Origin: Enoplolaimus lenunculus | Lineage: Eukaryota > Nematoda > Enoplea > Enoplida > Thoracostomopsidae | Length of the DNA: 64,000 bases | Direction: 5' to 3' | NCBI GenBank assembly: GCA_030248215.1 | Contig: JASANG010001502.1 | Coordinates: 248,001 to 312,000, forward strand | Shown: positions 1 to 11,762 of the stretch, piece by piece | Layout of the letters: every line of letters starts with the position of its first letter | Position numbering within the stretch: position 1 is the first letter of the stretch | Position numbers and translations under genes: made by a program | The notes under the pieces: model-generated | Told to the model about the DNA's origin: nothing | The model's database searches: none | The model's input: only the letters and a program-made list of their open reading frames with translations

Positions 1-87
1 TGTCCGTCCAGAATGTCGCCTAATTGCCTTGTGTTAGCAGTTTAGCGGATATAATGAAACTGAATCGCAGGCCAGGGCACTCTGTGA

Positions 88-877
88 TAGGGGTGTCAGA
101 CTGCACGCTATTTGCGGGTAGGTACCCGCGGGTAACGCGGGTACGGGAAAGAAACTTTTGACGCGGATATAACTGCGGATAAAGAATTTCAAAGCGCGTG
201 TACAAATTTGTGATTCTTTATCAGCCTAAAATTTCATAAAAAATCGCAAACAGAGGTTTAAATCCCATAGCTAGTACTAGTATACCTCATAAATAGAGCA
301 GGTTGCAGATTATGGTTCTGGCTGAACTAATCCATGCCGCGGGAATACTTCTCACATACATTTCAACAGAAATTTTTGGAAATAGGGATTATATTTTTCT
401 TTGGCTTGGAACAATTTGTTCACAAAGTTTTCTGAACGAAATCTTAAGACAAACTGCGACACAACCATAAAGAAATGTGTGATTATACGATCTTAACGGT
501 AATGATTTCGTACAGACAAGAACGTTTTGATTCACTGATCATGATCACCCATCGGCAAACAACCTAGTTTTACCCCATCGGCAAACAACCTAGTTTTACC
601 GGTGATAGGTGTAACGTGCAATATTATCCGGTGTTTCATTTTTTATTAAAGGGATTGTTTTCAAAGTTACTGATAGAGTTTTTTGCAACGTAAATCGAGT
701 AACTAACATACACTGTAAAATTACACAACTGAATTGAACAGACAACGACAAAATAAGACGGTAAAGGCGGGTAGCGGGTAAAGAAAATTTGTGTGGGTAT
801 ACCCTCGGGCAAAAAATAAATTTCCGCGGTAAAGCGCAGCGCAGGTAAAAAGGTCTTTACCCACTTACACCTCTGAC
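88..877. mobile_element. Probable hAT-type non-autonomous element
   Basis: The left end reads taggggtgtcagactg followed by GC-rich cccgcgggta motifs. The right end, reverse complemented, reads cagaggtgtaagtgggtaaag. The start CAGNGGTGT and GC-rich subterminal CCGCGGG are typical of hAT elements. A similar cccgcgggta patch without clear ends is at 51650-51770. No target duplication could be recognised, and nothing coding is seen inside. Confidence 0.45.
548..599. repeat. Two tandem 26 bp units
   Basis: The unit cccatcggcaaacaaccta plus gttttac occurs twice in a row without a mismatch. Non-coding, inside the probable hAT element. Confidence 0.9.
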
Positions 878-1130
878 TGTTTTTCTACCTCTGGTATGTG
901 TCGCGACCAGTACCTAAACAGAGTCAGTACTTTTTCACCGATCTCAAAAGGTTTAAACCTGCCACGGATGGTTGGCATAGGCTTCTCGGCTGGGTACTAA
1001 CCCTTTATAGTTGATTTCACAACTTACAAGCATGACGAAACTTTTATATATGGGCCGAAATATTTCCTCAGCCACCACTGACTGCGGGTTCGGCAAAACA
1101 GTGCAGACATATCCACCATATCGTAATAAA

Positions 1131-1277
1131 GGCCCATGTATAGAACAGGGCCGGAACATTAGTATAAGCATATTCCTAAGCCTAAGCCTAAGTCTAAGCA
1201 AAAAATAGTCTAAACCTTAAACTGACTCTATTCTAACCTCTCTGGAAAACGATCCGGCCCTGTTCTATACATGGGCC
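1131..1277. mobile_element. hAT-like MITE with TTAGGC array, copy 1
   Basis: Perfect 25 bp terminal inverted repeats begin ggcccatgtatagaacaggg. They enclose cctaag hexamers at about 1172-1200. An 8 bp target duplication, gtaataaa, flanks it on both sides (1123-1130 and 1278-1285). Nothing coding. This is the cleanest copy of a family with at least six copies here. Confidence 0.9.
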
Positions 1278-1780
1278 GTAATAAATGTAAATATTATATA
1301 GTTTATATTTTTATTCATGTTTTTAAAAATGGGAAAACTACAGATGAACCCACTTTATTTAAAATTATCTACACTGGGCTTGACACTTGCACACCAAACT
1401 CAACATTCCTGCAGAACCAGAGACGGATCCAAAAATTTCTGACGGGACGGCGTGATGGCAAATGTTATGAAACGTAAAAATTGTAAAGTACGAACCTTAT
1501 CATTTTATCACCAAAAAATTTTCATTTGAAAACAAAAAAAAATTTCTCGTAAACCCTGCCCCCCTTCCTCTGGATCCGCTAGTGTGCAGAACCCATGTTT
1601 TAAAAAAATCTAAATAAAACTTACCAAACAAACGTAAATCCATGTTTGTTGGCGGATTAAACGAGTCGCACGACAATAATATTATCGAGCGTCGTATTGT
1701 TGCAGACATTAACGCGGCTTGAGACATTGTAAAACCCATTTATACCAAATTTACATTTGTTGTTTCTTAAAAACAATCTA

Positions 1781-2032
1781 CACTATAAAGTCCAATGAGT
1801 TAATTAATTAACTCAGACGGAAAGTTAATTATTTCTGAGTTACTAACAGAACACTTTAACTTACTCTGAGTTGACTTGATTCTCACTGTGAGTTGAGTTG
1901 AATCTGGGTGAGTTAATTAAGTAATTCAGAATGAATTGAATCAACTCAAAATTCTGAGTTCTGATAGTCCTAACTCAGATTGAGAGATTCAACTCATTCT
2001 GAGTTAAAATCAACTCACTCAAATTTACAGTG
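1781..2032. mobile_element. Mariner-like MITE, gagttaattaa family, copy 1
   Basis: Ends cactataaagtccaatgagt and, reverse complemented, cactgtaaatttgagtgagt. TA dinucleotides flank both sides. The interior is made of direct and inverted copies of aactcagantgagtt, so the single strand can fold on itself. Second copy at 49035-49286. Confidence 0.8.
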
Positions 2033-2034
2033 TA

Positions 2035-2209
2035 CACTGTAAAAAATGGTGAGTCAAATTGACTCTGTCGGAAATAAGCGTTTCTTGATTACACAAACTG
2101 AGTTTGTGAATCGAATTTGACTCTGGCGGAATCAAATTTGACTCAGTTTGTGTAGTCAGGAAAAGCCTATTTCCGAGGGAGTCAATGTGACTCACCATTT
2201 TTTGCAGTG
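2035..2209. mobile_element. Mariner-like MITE, gtgagtcaaattgactc family, copy 1
   Basis: Ends cactgtaaaaaatggtgagt and, reverse complemented, cactgcaaaaaatggtgagt, flanked by TA. The TA on its left is shared with the end of the preceding MITE. Second copy at 42543-42720. Confidence 0.85.
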
Positions 2210-2904
2210 TATATTTTTACAATTAGCGAACGAACGAACCAATGATTCTTCTCGAGCCAGTAAACTATATTTTATACCCAAAGGACATTCATACGGGTGC
2301 TCATGACTTAAAACGATGTGCCGAGCCAATTTACGACCTTTGAATATTAAAAATTTAATTTTATGCAACACTAGCAATTATCTTGCGTACACCGTATACC
2401 ATATAACTTATAACGTGTCTGATGTACATTGAATCCACAAATTATTAATCTTATGTGTTTTACATTTTCCCTCCACAATCCACATTTATGGTTTGGGTTA
2501 AGAGCATAGTCAGAGCACTGGCTAAGACTTGTACTATGGTAAGTAGCTATTTTTGAAACCTAAGACTTTGACAAAATTGAAATTACAATACACCGTTGGA
2601 ATCCAAGTTATACTTTTAGTTGAATTTCGTGATGTTTTACACGTTTCTAAAAATACACATGTGTGCGTGCGAGTAACTCCAGATGTCACCAAATCGACAA
2701 CTCGCATTCAGGATTCTCAAGGCGCTGACAGCTCGAGTTGTAATATAAAATGACACATGGATCAAATTACACTGTCCAACTCTCGCAGTCGACCTTTGGT
2801 TTTGATTTTCCCAAGTTGACTGAGCACAAAGTATACAAGCCGATTATAAAATAAAATCATTTAAAGACAACGGTATTAACTTTGATTCGTTTGGTTTTAA
2901 AAAC

Positions 2905-3090
2905 GGCCCATGTTACTTTAAGGGGCGTCCAAGTTTCTGGTGGGTCCATAAAAGAGTAGGTTTAAATACTAGATTAAAATTTTTTGCTTTGGCTTAGGCT
3001 TAGGAACACATTTCTGCAACGCTTAGGCGTAGGCTTAGGCTTTGGAATACGTTTAATCTACTGTTTACGCCCGTTGAAGTAACATTGGCC
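2905..3090. mobile_element. hAT-like MITE with TTAGGC array, diverged copy
   Basis: Ends ggcccatgttactttaag and, reverse complemented, ggccaatgttacttcaac. Perfect 8 bp duplication ttaaaaac at 2897-2904 and 3091-3098. Several ttaggc units lie at about 2988-3045. A one-ended relative is at about 42920-42985. Confidence 0.85.
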
Positions 3091-3171
3091 TTAAAAACCA
3101 TCATAGTTTTCAGTTTGCTTGACGAGTTCAACGCTCATTTACACTTTCTCCAGCACAGGCGTTAGGGAGAC

Positions 3172-3370
3172 GCTATATTTGTCGTCCGGCGTCGGTGGTC
3201 ATCGTCCGTCGCCATGCGTCACCGTCCGTCGCCGCCCGTTACCATGCGTCACCGTCCGTCGCCGCCCGTTACCATGCGTCACCGTCCATCATCATACGGC
3301 ATCGTCCGTAAGTAATTGACGGTCTATACCGCACGGTGACGTGCGGCGCCAAACGTCATCAAAAGTATAA
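3172..3370. mobile_element. GC-rich MITE-like element with cgtccgtc minisatellite
   Basis: About 2.4 copies of a 30 bp unit containing ccatgcgtcaccgtccgtcg, between imperfect inverted ends (ctatatttgtcgtccggcgt; reverse right end gttatacttttgatgacg). A relative with the same vocabulary is at 47926-48107. The short plus-strand frame across it is repetitive and not a gene. Confidence 0.6.
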
Positions 3371-3541
3371 CGCCACCCTCAGGCTTAAACTCAGGTGTAA
3401 GCGTATAGGCTCAGGTTTAAACCTTTGCCTAACGTTTTATGCTTACCTAGCCTAATCTTGAGTGTAAGCCTTTATTTTAAATGTGACACGAGCCGAGTTC
3501 GATATTGCCGATGACAACTGTCAGTTGCGAAAAGTTTGCAT

Positions 3542-3615
3542 GGTTGCGCATCTCAGTGCTTAGATCAAAGAACCGGTATTCGATGCGTCGTGGGTTCGAG
3601 TCCCACTGCATCCTC
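3542..3615 (+). repeat. tRNA-like sequence, probable SINE head or tRNA relic
   Basis: The T arm is perfect (gtggg-ttcgagt-cccac) and the ends pair in six of seven positions (ggttgcg with tgcatcc). The A-box-like part tctcagtgcttaga fits poorly and no clean anticodon stem forms. Followed by a stretch without tRNA features. Read as a pol III-type relic rather than a working tRNA. Confidence 0.4.
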
Positions 3616-3869
3616 AAAAACCTTTTCCCTGAAAGGCCCTATAATTATGCAAATTAGGTTGTAGCTAATAAACGGCTAAAAATTTTAAAACACCAATGCG
3701 AAGTTACACCAGGATGGCAGGTTTTCGAACAAGAAAATTTCATCAAAATCGGTTCAGCGGTCTCTAAGATTCTTTTCGGGTGGACGGACCATTCGATCCC
3801 CGAGCACAAAATATAGAACGCTTCGCGAAACTCCCAACTTCGCTCAACAAAGCAAACTGGGACTACTCG

Positions 3870-5300
3870 CAATTAGCTGAAAGGCTGATCTGGCACTATT
3901 TGTAAAAACAACGAAGCTACTTGATTTACACCAACCTTATAAGCAGAATGCTGAATACACATAATTTGAATATAATTTCTTGCGACAGACACCACTAGGC
4001 TTAGGCCCAGGATTAGGCTTAGGAATATTTTTACACCGCTGTTTACGTCGTCACAAAGTCACACTGATAACAAAACCTTGGCTAATACGGTTTAACGTGA
4101 AGCTAAATGTATATACAATTCCCATTTGATGCCAGTTTTTCACTAAAGACACACCAAGAAACAGTGACTCGTTTTTATGAAAGAGAAGGCAATTAATTTT
4201 CCGCGGGTTTAAAGCGGATCTAAGTTAGCAAATCTCTGCTTCACACAAAAGCGCATTTTATTTACATTTTTCAAGATGCGCACAGCGCACAATACGCGAA
4301 CAATACTGCTAAAAATACTCATTGTTCACGGCTAAAACACAACTTACGTACGGTATTATAGACCGATATTTTAAAACTTTAGCTGCCAATGCAAACAAAC
4401 CTCGTCACTTGGTTATAGTCAAAAACCTTTCCCATAAGCCGTCAAAAAAACACACCACAAATCACGGAATTATTTCGTCCGCTTTAGAGCACACTTTGGT
4501 TATAAACGCCGTCGTAAAAGCTACCAGTGTCGCATAATAAGCCCACTACCAGGGGTGTATACAAAATCAGCGATATATTCCCTCCCGAGATTTCAGAAAA
4601 AGTATCCTTAAGATAGATCAGTATATATACCTTATAGATCCGAAAAGTCCAAAAAAGTTTCTCGCTCGCTACGCTGATTCCTGACAAAACTTTTATACGA
4701 GATTCGTTATTCTTCCCAGAATGATATCCTAACTCGGCCACTGGACCTTATCGTCTCTCATCAAACAGGAAACTGTTCCTCAAAGATTGAAAGCTAAAAA
4801 CTGGACAAATCTTTGCTTTTAAAACTTGGTACATATAGGTAATATTTCATTGTTTTATTGGAACTCGTTCGCAGCAACCCAGCAGAAAAACCTATGGTAA
4901 CTGTAATATATGGTATGATGATATAAGCTTTCTTACTTAACTGTGTGGTAACATAAGCTTCAGCTAATATAGCTCAGAATTAAAACGGTTAATGACATTG
5001 CTAATGAAATGCTATTAGACGATAGAATAGAATAGTTGATAACTTTGTACTTTAAGTGTGCAAGGGTTATTTTTGGTGATGCTAAACACCTACTTTATTG
5101 CATGGCATGGTCGGTCAAATGAATTTCGATCCTGTGGATAGTTGGATGGTGTATTTCTGATATATATCTGATATTTTTGCGTCCTGATATCCGAAGCCTA
5201 TCTATACTACTATAAAGCAATAAAACCAGCAGATTCGACCACCCTCACTTTCCTGGCCATCAGCCTTAGGAAGACCCAATTGCTGCATAACTTGAGACAC
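3870..5300. other. Stretch without a recognised gene
   Basis: AT-rich sequence with isolated ttaggc motifs at 3996-4030 (part of a decayed TTAGGC MITE) and a hAT-like start caggggtgtatac at 4552. Short frames on both strands look random. Confidence 0.5.
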
Positions 5301-5315
5301 AGTGGCTTGTAGTCT

Positions 5316-5543
5316 GTGGTTGTCCTTGTTGTCGGCGGTGGTATACACGTCACAATATCGCCACATGTTTGCACCATCCTACATATACCCTCATCACAGG
5401 AAACTTGCAATCTCATTACGATTATGTGTGACAACGGGCACAACGACACATATACACAACTGTGCAATAATCTTATCTGCCAAGAACAAACTGTATTCCC
5501 TCCACAACAACTCATACCAGACCAACCCGTCGCGGTGCTGTAA
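5316..5543 (+). CDS. Candidate cysteine-rich terminal exon, unrecognised
   Basis: A plus-strand frame without ATG ends in TAA at 5541-5543. A possible acceptor, ccctcatcacag at 5399, would leave ETCNLITIMCDNGHNDTYTQ and further cysteines before a proline-rich end. Base composition is richer in GC than the surroundings. No family was recognised and the opposite strand is also open (5635-5210), so this is a weak call. Two other cysteine-containing exon-like pieces follow on the same strand at 8203-8266 and 8786-8912. Confidence 0.2.
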   Translation: MVVLVVGGGIHVTISPHVCTILHIPSSQETCNLITIMCDNGHNDTYTQLCNNLICQEQTVFPPQQLIPDQPVAVL

Positions 5544-5921
5544 AATGTGCTGAACTGTCGCTTACACCTTTTAAAAGTTTGACGTGTGTAAAAGATATAA
5601 ACGTATATACAGATGCATAGAATCGAACCAGCCAAACCAGATTAACCACGACCGCCCATCAAACTCGAAACCTTTTCAATTTTTAGCTGCTCACTTCGAT
5701 TAGCTCAGCTGTCAGTTTGTGCCCGCAAATCTTATAGAGTTTATATAAAAGTTTTGTAGTGTTTTATTCACCAAACTGTATCATTTTGTGTATCTAGCGT
5801 GCATTTACTGGGATTTATAGGTATAGTTCAGTGATTTTTGTTCAAAAAAAACTATGATACATATAAATACATATATGCTAAACGAGAGTCCATGACGCGG
5901 AAATTCACCGACCGAGGGTGT

Positions 5922-5955
5922 AAAAGCGCCGACAAACTAAAAGCGCCGACAAACT
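5922..5955. repeat. Two tandem 17 bp units
   Basis: aaaagcgccgacaaact occurs twice without a mismatch, about 75 bases before the small frame at 6029. Confidence 0.85.
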
Positions 5956-6028
5956 AAACGAGCAACATCCTCGTAGAGTTGTACAATGCGATATGGATGA
6001 ATTATGTCAAAAATAGATTTATGTAAAA

Positions 6029-6205
6029 ATGAATAATTATAACAACGCAAAACGCTCGGCCAAAAATGAAAAACTGCTACGCCGTATAAACAGTTTGGAA
6101 AGTCGAAACAAGACAAAAAAACCTGAGCTGTACCCAACTCTGAGACAACGTCGTCGTACAGTCGAAACCTGGCCACCATCACAGCGTACGAGTGACTGTT
6201 TTTAA
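6029..6205 (+). CDS. Candidate 58-residue basic protein or first exon
   Basis: ATG at 6029, TAA at 6203-6205. The product is basic and looks coding: it starts MNNYNNAKRSAKNEKLLRRI and includes LYPTLRQRRRTVETWPPSQR. A donor such as AGC|gtacga at 6186 could make it the first exon of a longer gene. No similar protein comes to mind; the antisense strand is open too. A further plus-strand frame of similar character is at 6400-6630. Confidence 0.2.
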   Translation: MNNYNNAKRSAKNEKLLRRINSLESRNKTKKPELYPTLRQRRRTVETWPPSQRTSDCF

Positions 6206-6960
6206 AATTTGATTTTTGAGAGCAACAACGCCGTGAGCAGATACATAAAAGTATAATACATATATATTAGGTATGTATATTTTGTTGGACTAAAAGACAC
6301 ACCCCGTGTGTACCCTTTGAATTCAAAAGCAACAAACGTTTTGGCAATGATACGTTTTAAAAAGCTTACAATTCATTACGTAATGCTTAAGGCCTCATTG
6401 TGGGACAGAAAAAAAATACCGGCATTATATATTACCAAACGGTGCCCGTATATAACAACATCATCACGATCGATGCAACAGTGCTAATCTCTCGTGCTCA
6501 AATATGGTTTATGATATTGCTCGCGAAGTTTTACCGCGTTAACGACTGCTACAGCGCAGCTTACAACGATGATAGGCTTGCCGAACGACGGCACTTTAAA
6601 AAAATTGCAAAATCTCATTTGTTTTTGTAAATCGTCGAGCACAAATATACAGCAAACCAAATATTATGATTAAAAAGTACAAACAGCTGCTAATACGACG
6701 AATATTTGTACCAAGCTACAGTTAGAGAGTTTAAAGACTAACAGAATATGATTTTTTTTGTTGTTCCCAGGACTGTATGTCTTAAAGAATCCGTACGTCA
6801 GGTTCCAAAAGTCATCGTGTGCTATGTCATGTTAAACCATGTCGGTTCAACAAAGTTTCTGCCGCATCCTTAAGCGGAAGTGTCCAAGGTTTGAAACCGG
6901 CAAATCAAGTAGGTGTAATGATAGTAAAACCGCAGTGAACTTTGTTCAAAACGGTCCATT

Positions 6961-7231
6961 TTAACCCGTTATCCCATGAATATTTTCTATTTCCCCTGAG
7001 GTCTATTTTTGTGCTAGGATTCGAACTCAAGTGACTGGAGTTGGAGGCGTATACCATCACCACTCAGCTATAGGAGCTTGACGATCGAGCCCAAGGGGGC
7101 TCTCACGTCTTGTGGTGATTTAGTACTATGTATACGTGTTGCAATTGTTAAACACTGTGCGATATATATTATTTAACGTATATACACTGCGCTGAGTTGC
7201 CTATGGGCAACTCAATGTGAGAAGGGGTTAA
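6961..7231. mobile_element. piggyBac-like MITE with internal tRNA-like sequence, copy 1
   Basis: Bounded by ttaa on both sides; ends cccgttatcccatg and, reverse complemented, ccccttctcacattgag. The middle, on the minus strand, carries a tRNA-like segment with gctgagtggtgatggta (A-box-like) and gagttcgaatcc (B box). Copies at 46681-46916 and 49562-49832 show that the tRNA-like part belongs to the element. Confidence 0.8.
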
Positions 7232-7644
7232 ACCTAGTTCATGTATATAACAGGATTCTCGCAAGTTCAATGGACAGATTCCATTTGAGCACAAAATTTA
7301 AAGATTTCGTGCAAAACCCTGATTATTGAGGAAACTGACCAGCGCTTCCGATGTTAAGCGCTGCGTTTTCAATCAGAATGTTGCGAAATTGCAATACCAA
7401 AGAACTGCCATTGAGCACTTGCAATTTTCGGCGCAACCATTTTGTTCGGATTCGAAAAATTAGGATTTTTACGACACTATACACAATGAATTTGATTTTC
7501 TAGCAAAACAACATAACACACACAATCTCTTCCGGTCAAGTAATCTCAGTAAATTACTCTCAAAACTGCGACAAAACATCAAGGAACACCGTGAGGAATT
7601 GGTTTTTCTTACGCTCCCGTCAGGCAGGTTTACTGAAGAGGAAT

Positions 7645-7815
7645 CAGTGGCGGATCCAGGAATTGCTAAATAGGGAGTCACACGAGATATCATAGTAGAA
7701 GGACACGCGAGCGAGACGCTAAACATCATTTTAGTGCTAAACATTAATACAAAATCTAAGTTTTGATGATGTTGGTCTGCCTAGGCGAAAGTGACCCCCT
7801 TGGATCCCCCTGTGG
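7645..7815. mobile_element. Small MITE-like element with cggatcca ends
   Basis: Left cagtggcggatccagg; right, reverse complemented, cacagggggatccaagg. Related ends (ctggcggatccag) are found at 31424-31583 and 62825-63006, and singly at 1425, 1570, 59973 and 62365. Confidence 0.5.
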
Positions 7816-8202
7816 GAGGAATTGGAAATACGACCATCTCTAAAATTTCTGGAAAGACGAGGAAAACGCATGTTTTCAGGCTTTAAATATACTCACCTTT
7901 ATTCTCATCCCCCCACACCAGAAATGAAGTCCTAGCCAAGGCCCTACTGTTTTTGTGCACGGAACGGTACCTTACTAAAGCTACGGTGGCCCCTCAGAGA
8001 CGGACGCAGTGTGATAAGAGTTGTTTTCTCTCACCCAACAGACATATGGTGCTGAGAAGTATTCGAAACAAACGGTTTTCTAAAATCAACCGGACGTCCA
8101 ATTGCGATTTTGCTGTTTCTCTTTCATGCAATATTGCAGATATATGCCGCGTTTAGTTCCGAAACTAACTTCTGCATTGATTAATACATATCCCGTTGGC
8201 AG

Positions 8203-8266
8203 GTTGTCTGCCAGATTCAGTACCGCAAGTCTGTGGCCACCTTACCTGGCATATGCATCTTTTTAG
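8203..8266 (+). CDS. Exon-like segment, cysteine-rich, unrecognised
   Basis: Bounded by cccgttggcag and TTTTTAG|gtatct. In one frame it reads CLPDSVPQVCGHLTWHMHLF, phase 1 in and phase 2 out. It could belong to the same gene as 8786-8912 but their phases were not shown to match. Based on splice-site shape and cysteine content only. Confidence 0.15.
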
Positions 8267-8785
8267 GTATCTGACAGTTGTGTAGTGTGCACAGTATACT
8301 TGTCATATGTTAGCACATGTTTATACATAATAAAACAGACAGTTGATTCTCGTATAATTTCACTTTTTCAATAGACAAATCATCCATTAACGTTCTTAAT
8401 TCATTGCGGAAGCATTAGTATGTTGGACGTGAAGCAGAATGAAACTGAAGATGTTTATTCAAGTAAAGACACCAATATATACAAGCAAAGATGTAAATAT
8501 TGCATCATACACAATGTCAATCACGTGCAGGAGTATGTTCACATGATAATGTTTCCAGTTGTATCACGAAACATTGCATCAGCCTCTAGCTTGTATGTGA
8601 TTTTCTCATTCTCTTCGCCGATAAACAGGAAGCAGTCGCTACAAGTAAACCATTTTTCCGGTTTTTAGGGTAGATTCAATTTATCCGGAAAAAACCAACG
8701 CTGAGCTGTATACGTGGCTAAACTCATCTTACACTTGTGTGGCTGAGGACAAATGACGTTAATTCGATGACTTTTGCATGTTAAG

Positions 8786-8912
8786 TTTGTTAACAAATTT
8801 GTCCTTCCATGTTTTAAAACTGACCTTTGGTGTGGCCTAGATACAGTGACCGACGCTGAGAGTAATGCTTCAACGGACCGCCTAAACTGCATTCGTACTC
8901 TCGACACAATGG
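8786..8912 (+). CDS. Exon-like segment, unrecognised
   Basis: An open stretch on the plus strand reading FVNKFVLPCFKTDLWCGLDT and on through NASTDRLNCIRTLDTMG, ending at ATGG|gtagca. Protein-like amino-acid mix against an AT-rich background. The acceptor tgcatgttaag is weak. No family recognised. Confidence 0.2.
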
Positions 8913-8942
8913 GTAGCAAGGTGCCGTTTTGCTAAATTTACC

Positions 8943-8985
8943 GGCCAATGTAAAGAACAGGGGCGGAACAGTGTTACCTGGTAAC
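8943..8985. repeat. Single end of the TTAGGC MITE family
   Basis: ggccaatgtaaagaacagg followed by ggcggaacagtgtta matches the family left end, then similarity stops before any hexamer array. No partner end nearby; a truncated copy. Confidence 0.6.
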
Positions 8986-8989
8986 ACGA

Positions 8990-9830
8990 TTTGTAGTATT
9001 TGGTCCAATACTTTTTTAAATTTAGACGTTTGAAGGTGACTTGGTGACTTTAACCCAGTGCAACAAATATCCGTAATTAGCTGTGGATAAGGTCCGAAGG
9101 GAATGGACTATTAAACAACAACAGCACCCAAAATTGTTTTACCGGCAATAAAACAGAGAAAATCAGTGAAGTCAATACACAAACTATAAGGTAAGTAACT
9201 CGGTAGATACCCACAATTGCATCAATAATCACTCTTGTAGACCTTTTCCTCTACCCCGATTTTCAAGTTCTTATATATTCTTAAATTTAACCTTTTAAAA
9301 ATAAGATTTTAAACTTTTTACTTCGAAAATTAAAATTAACCTTTTGAAAATAAGATTGTCGTCATTTTACTTCGAAAGTTCTGAGTTCTGCAAGCAAAAA
9401 CTGTCGATCGTACCCACTTTTAGCCAATAATTCAACATTACACAACTGTACAGAGTGACGTTTGTAAACCGGTGGATCTCAACGACTCACAATACCATCC
9501 TTAAAGCAACTGTTCTCTTTCTAGCACCAAATTTTTAACACACAAAAAGTCAGGCATTCACAGTACGCAGAGAAATTCGTCTAGCTGACTTAAATTCAGA
9601 TATTCCAGAAATATTTCACCTCTATCACAAGAATAATCGTGATATTTCAGCTCTTTTTACAACAATAATCGTGAATTCCGTCATCAACCAACTGCAATCG
9701 CAGATCGTTTACAAGCAAAAATCATACCCAAGCGGCTTTAGCATTCAACAGCACAATTAGCATTCAATCATAGTCAAAATATTGCTTTCCTGCAAAAAGA
9801 ACCAGCGATTCGAATGTTTTAAATATATTT
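8990..9830. other. Stretch without a recognised gene
   Basis: AT-rich; contains a local direct duplication of taaccttttraaaataagatt with acttcgaaa at about 9288-9380. Nothing else recognised. Confidence 0.5.
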
Positions 9831-9831
9831 T

Positions 9832-10080
9832 TTGAATTCTACACAAAGCATAAAGCTTAAGCAACACCTATTCTACAACAAAGCATTTCGTAACTCAAAC
9901 TTATTTCCGATTCTACCGCAAAAATGGGTAGCCAAAAAATTAAAACTTATAAACAACAACCGATGCTTAGCGAAGTCAGGTACATTACCACGCCTATACG
10001 GCCAGCCTAGAAACCAAGCCTGCTCTATTATAAACACTAGGAATCGGGATGGCCCTATAAGCACCATTTACCAGAGTTAA
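9832..10080 (+). pseudogene. Possible reverse-transcriptase fragment (Penelope- or LINE-like)
   Basis: An 82-residue frame (non-ATG start) containing LPQKWVAKKLKLINNN and GTLPRLYGQPRNQ. The latter resembles the P-RLYGLPKIHK motif of Penelope-like and some LINE reverse transcriptases, but the downstream PLRPIVS motif is not recognisable. Isolated and short; either a relic or chance likeness. Confidence 0.25.
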
Positions 10081-10572
10081 AACTAATATCCTACTAATTC
10101 TTACACAATTTTGTGTTTGATATGCGTAATTGTATTTTTTCGGCCATATTTAAAACGAAATGCCATTTTGTACATCAAACTTTAATTGCAAAAGTAAATG
10201 AGATGAACATTTGTACATTGTTCACAATACAGGCCCGAGTTTGTGCGCCAGTAGCAACAAAAAGCTTCTGAAAACGACAATTGACAAAAAATACAGAGGA
10301 GTATTATAGCAACTGCTGGGCGTGTTCATTTGACTGCAAAATGCACCGAATATGCATAAAACGCATGGCACTTGCTTGGACCCAAACGTTTTTAACATGG
10401 GTGGTTGCCAGAAAATTGGCGGTAAATGGGGCATAGAAGTTACGCATGATGTATATATTAAAGTAAAAATTATTATAGATACGAGTAATGAAAAAATGGG
10501 GTTTTGCGCCCTCGACCTCCGCTTAGTGCGCCACATAGCTTCACAAGTGGAGATGAAAGAGGGGTCATTAAT

Positions 10573-11093
10573 TAGGGAACGACCGGATCCAAAATTTTGC
10601 ATTTACCGGATCCGGATCCGGATCTTAAAATTCAGATCCGGCCCGGATCCGGATCCGGATCTTACGAGCTGAATAATTTTTCATTACCCTTATTGCAATC
10701 ACGCATTTTATGGTGAATTTTAGCCTCACGCTTAGAAATATGTTTGTACTACTGCTACAACCATTTGTTCTAGAATATCCACTGTTTTGCTAAATTTCAT
10801 TGCACTTTTAAGTATATATAAGTATAAGTATTTGCCAAGCAGTTTGTATCACTAGCTATGAAACTTGCAAATACATACACTTTTATATTCAATTTGTTAC
10901 GTAGGTATTTCCTATTGCTTATTAGATTACGTACGCATAGTTGAAATACATACACCAATTTTGGTATGTTTTTGTTTGTATATCAAATTTCGGATCCGGA
11001 GATCCGGTAGTTTATTATACCGGATCCGGATCCGGATCTTAAAAATTGCAGAGATCCGGCCCGGATCCGGATCTCGGATCCGGTCGATCCCTA
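10573..11093. mobile_element. hAT MITE with ggatccg subterminal repeats
   Basis: Perfect 8 bp target duplication tcattaat at 10565-10572 and 11094-11101. Ends tagggaacgaccggatcc and, reverse complemented, tagggatcgaccggatcc (one to two differences). Clusters of ggatccg, six-base palindromes in tandem, follow each end. The middle is AT-rich and non-coding. The frame at 10352-10672 crosses its boundary and is spurious. Confidence 0.95.
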
Positions 11094-11762
11094 TCATTAA
11101 TGCTATTTTAAATTACAGGAGTAATGTAATGGTCTACGGAAGATATTCCCCAGACCAGCATAAAAGTGCGAGACCACCCATCACCGACGGGCCCGCGCCT
11201 GGTTGCTGTGCAAGCAACCACACAGGACTTGTAGTCATCTCCTGTTAGTTAAAGAAAGGACAAACCTGCGTGAATGCATCGGTTGATCGAAAAGGCCTAA
11301 AAAATTAAACCTACCTGTATTTTTATCGCTCCAAATCAAACAACCATTTGCTAGTGCGACCAATAGTACCCTTAAGCATGATTTCGTACTATCGAATAAA
11401 TTTAAAAACTGGTATTTAAGGTTCCGATAAAACTTTTCACGAAAATAATAATGTTTAAGACCGAATTTTTAGCTAAGTTTCGAAAACTGTCCACAAGCTT
11501 TTTATGCATAAAAATATGCTCAATAAAAGTTACAAGTTCTTTAGCAATATTAGGTTTAATAGAAACTGCAATTACCTAAGAATCACATATTGGAACAAGG
11601 GCATTGGAAAAAACAGGCTACATTACAATAAGAAACTTTAAATATCAGGATATTTTCGGCGCAAGTACCCAGAATAACCGAATCCGACTATACCAAAAAG
11701 CAAAATCCGATTTGTAAAAACGTACAAAGACTTCGTTAAGAATACAATTTATTTTTTAGTAA

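Noticed and set aside
5210-5635. Minus-strand 141-residue frame, rich in cysteine
   Set aside because: No family match or splice context; the overlapping plus-strand reading looks slightly more protein-like, and both are weak.
10352-11248. Plus-strand frames of 106 and 127 residues
   Set aside because: They run through the hAT MITE and its ggatccg repeats (IRIRI-type periodic translation).
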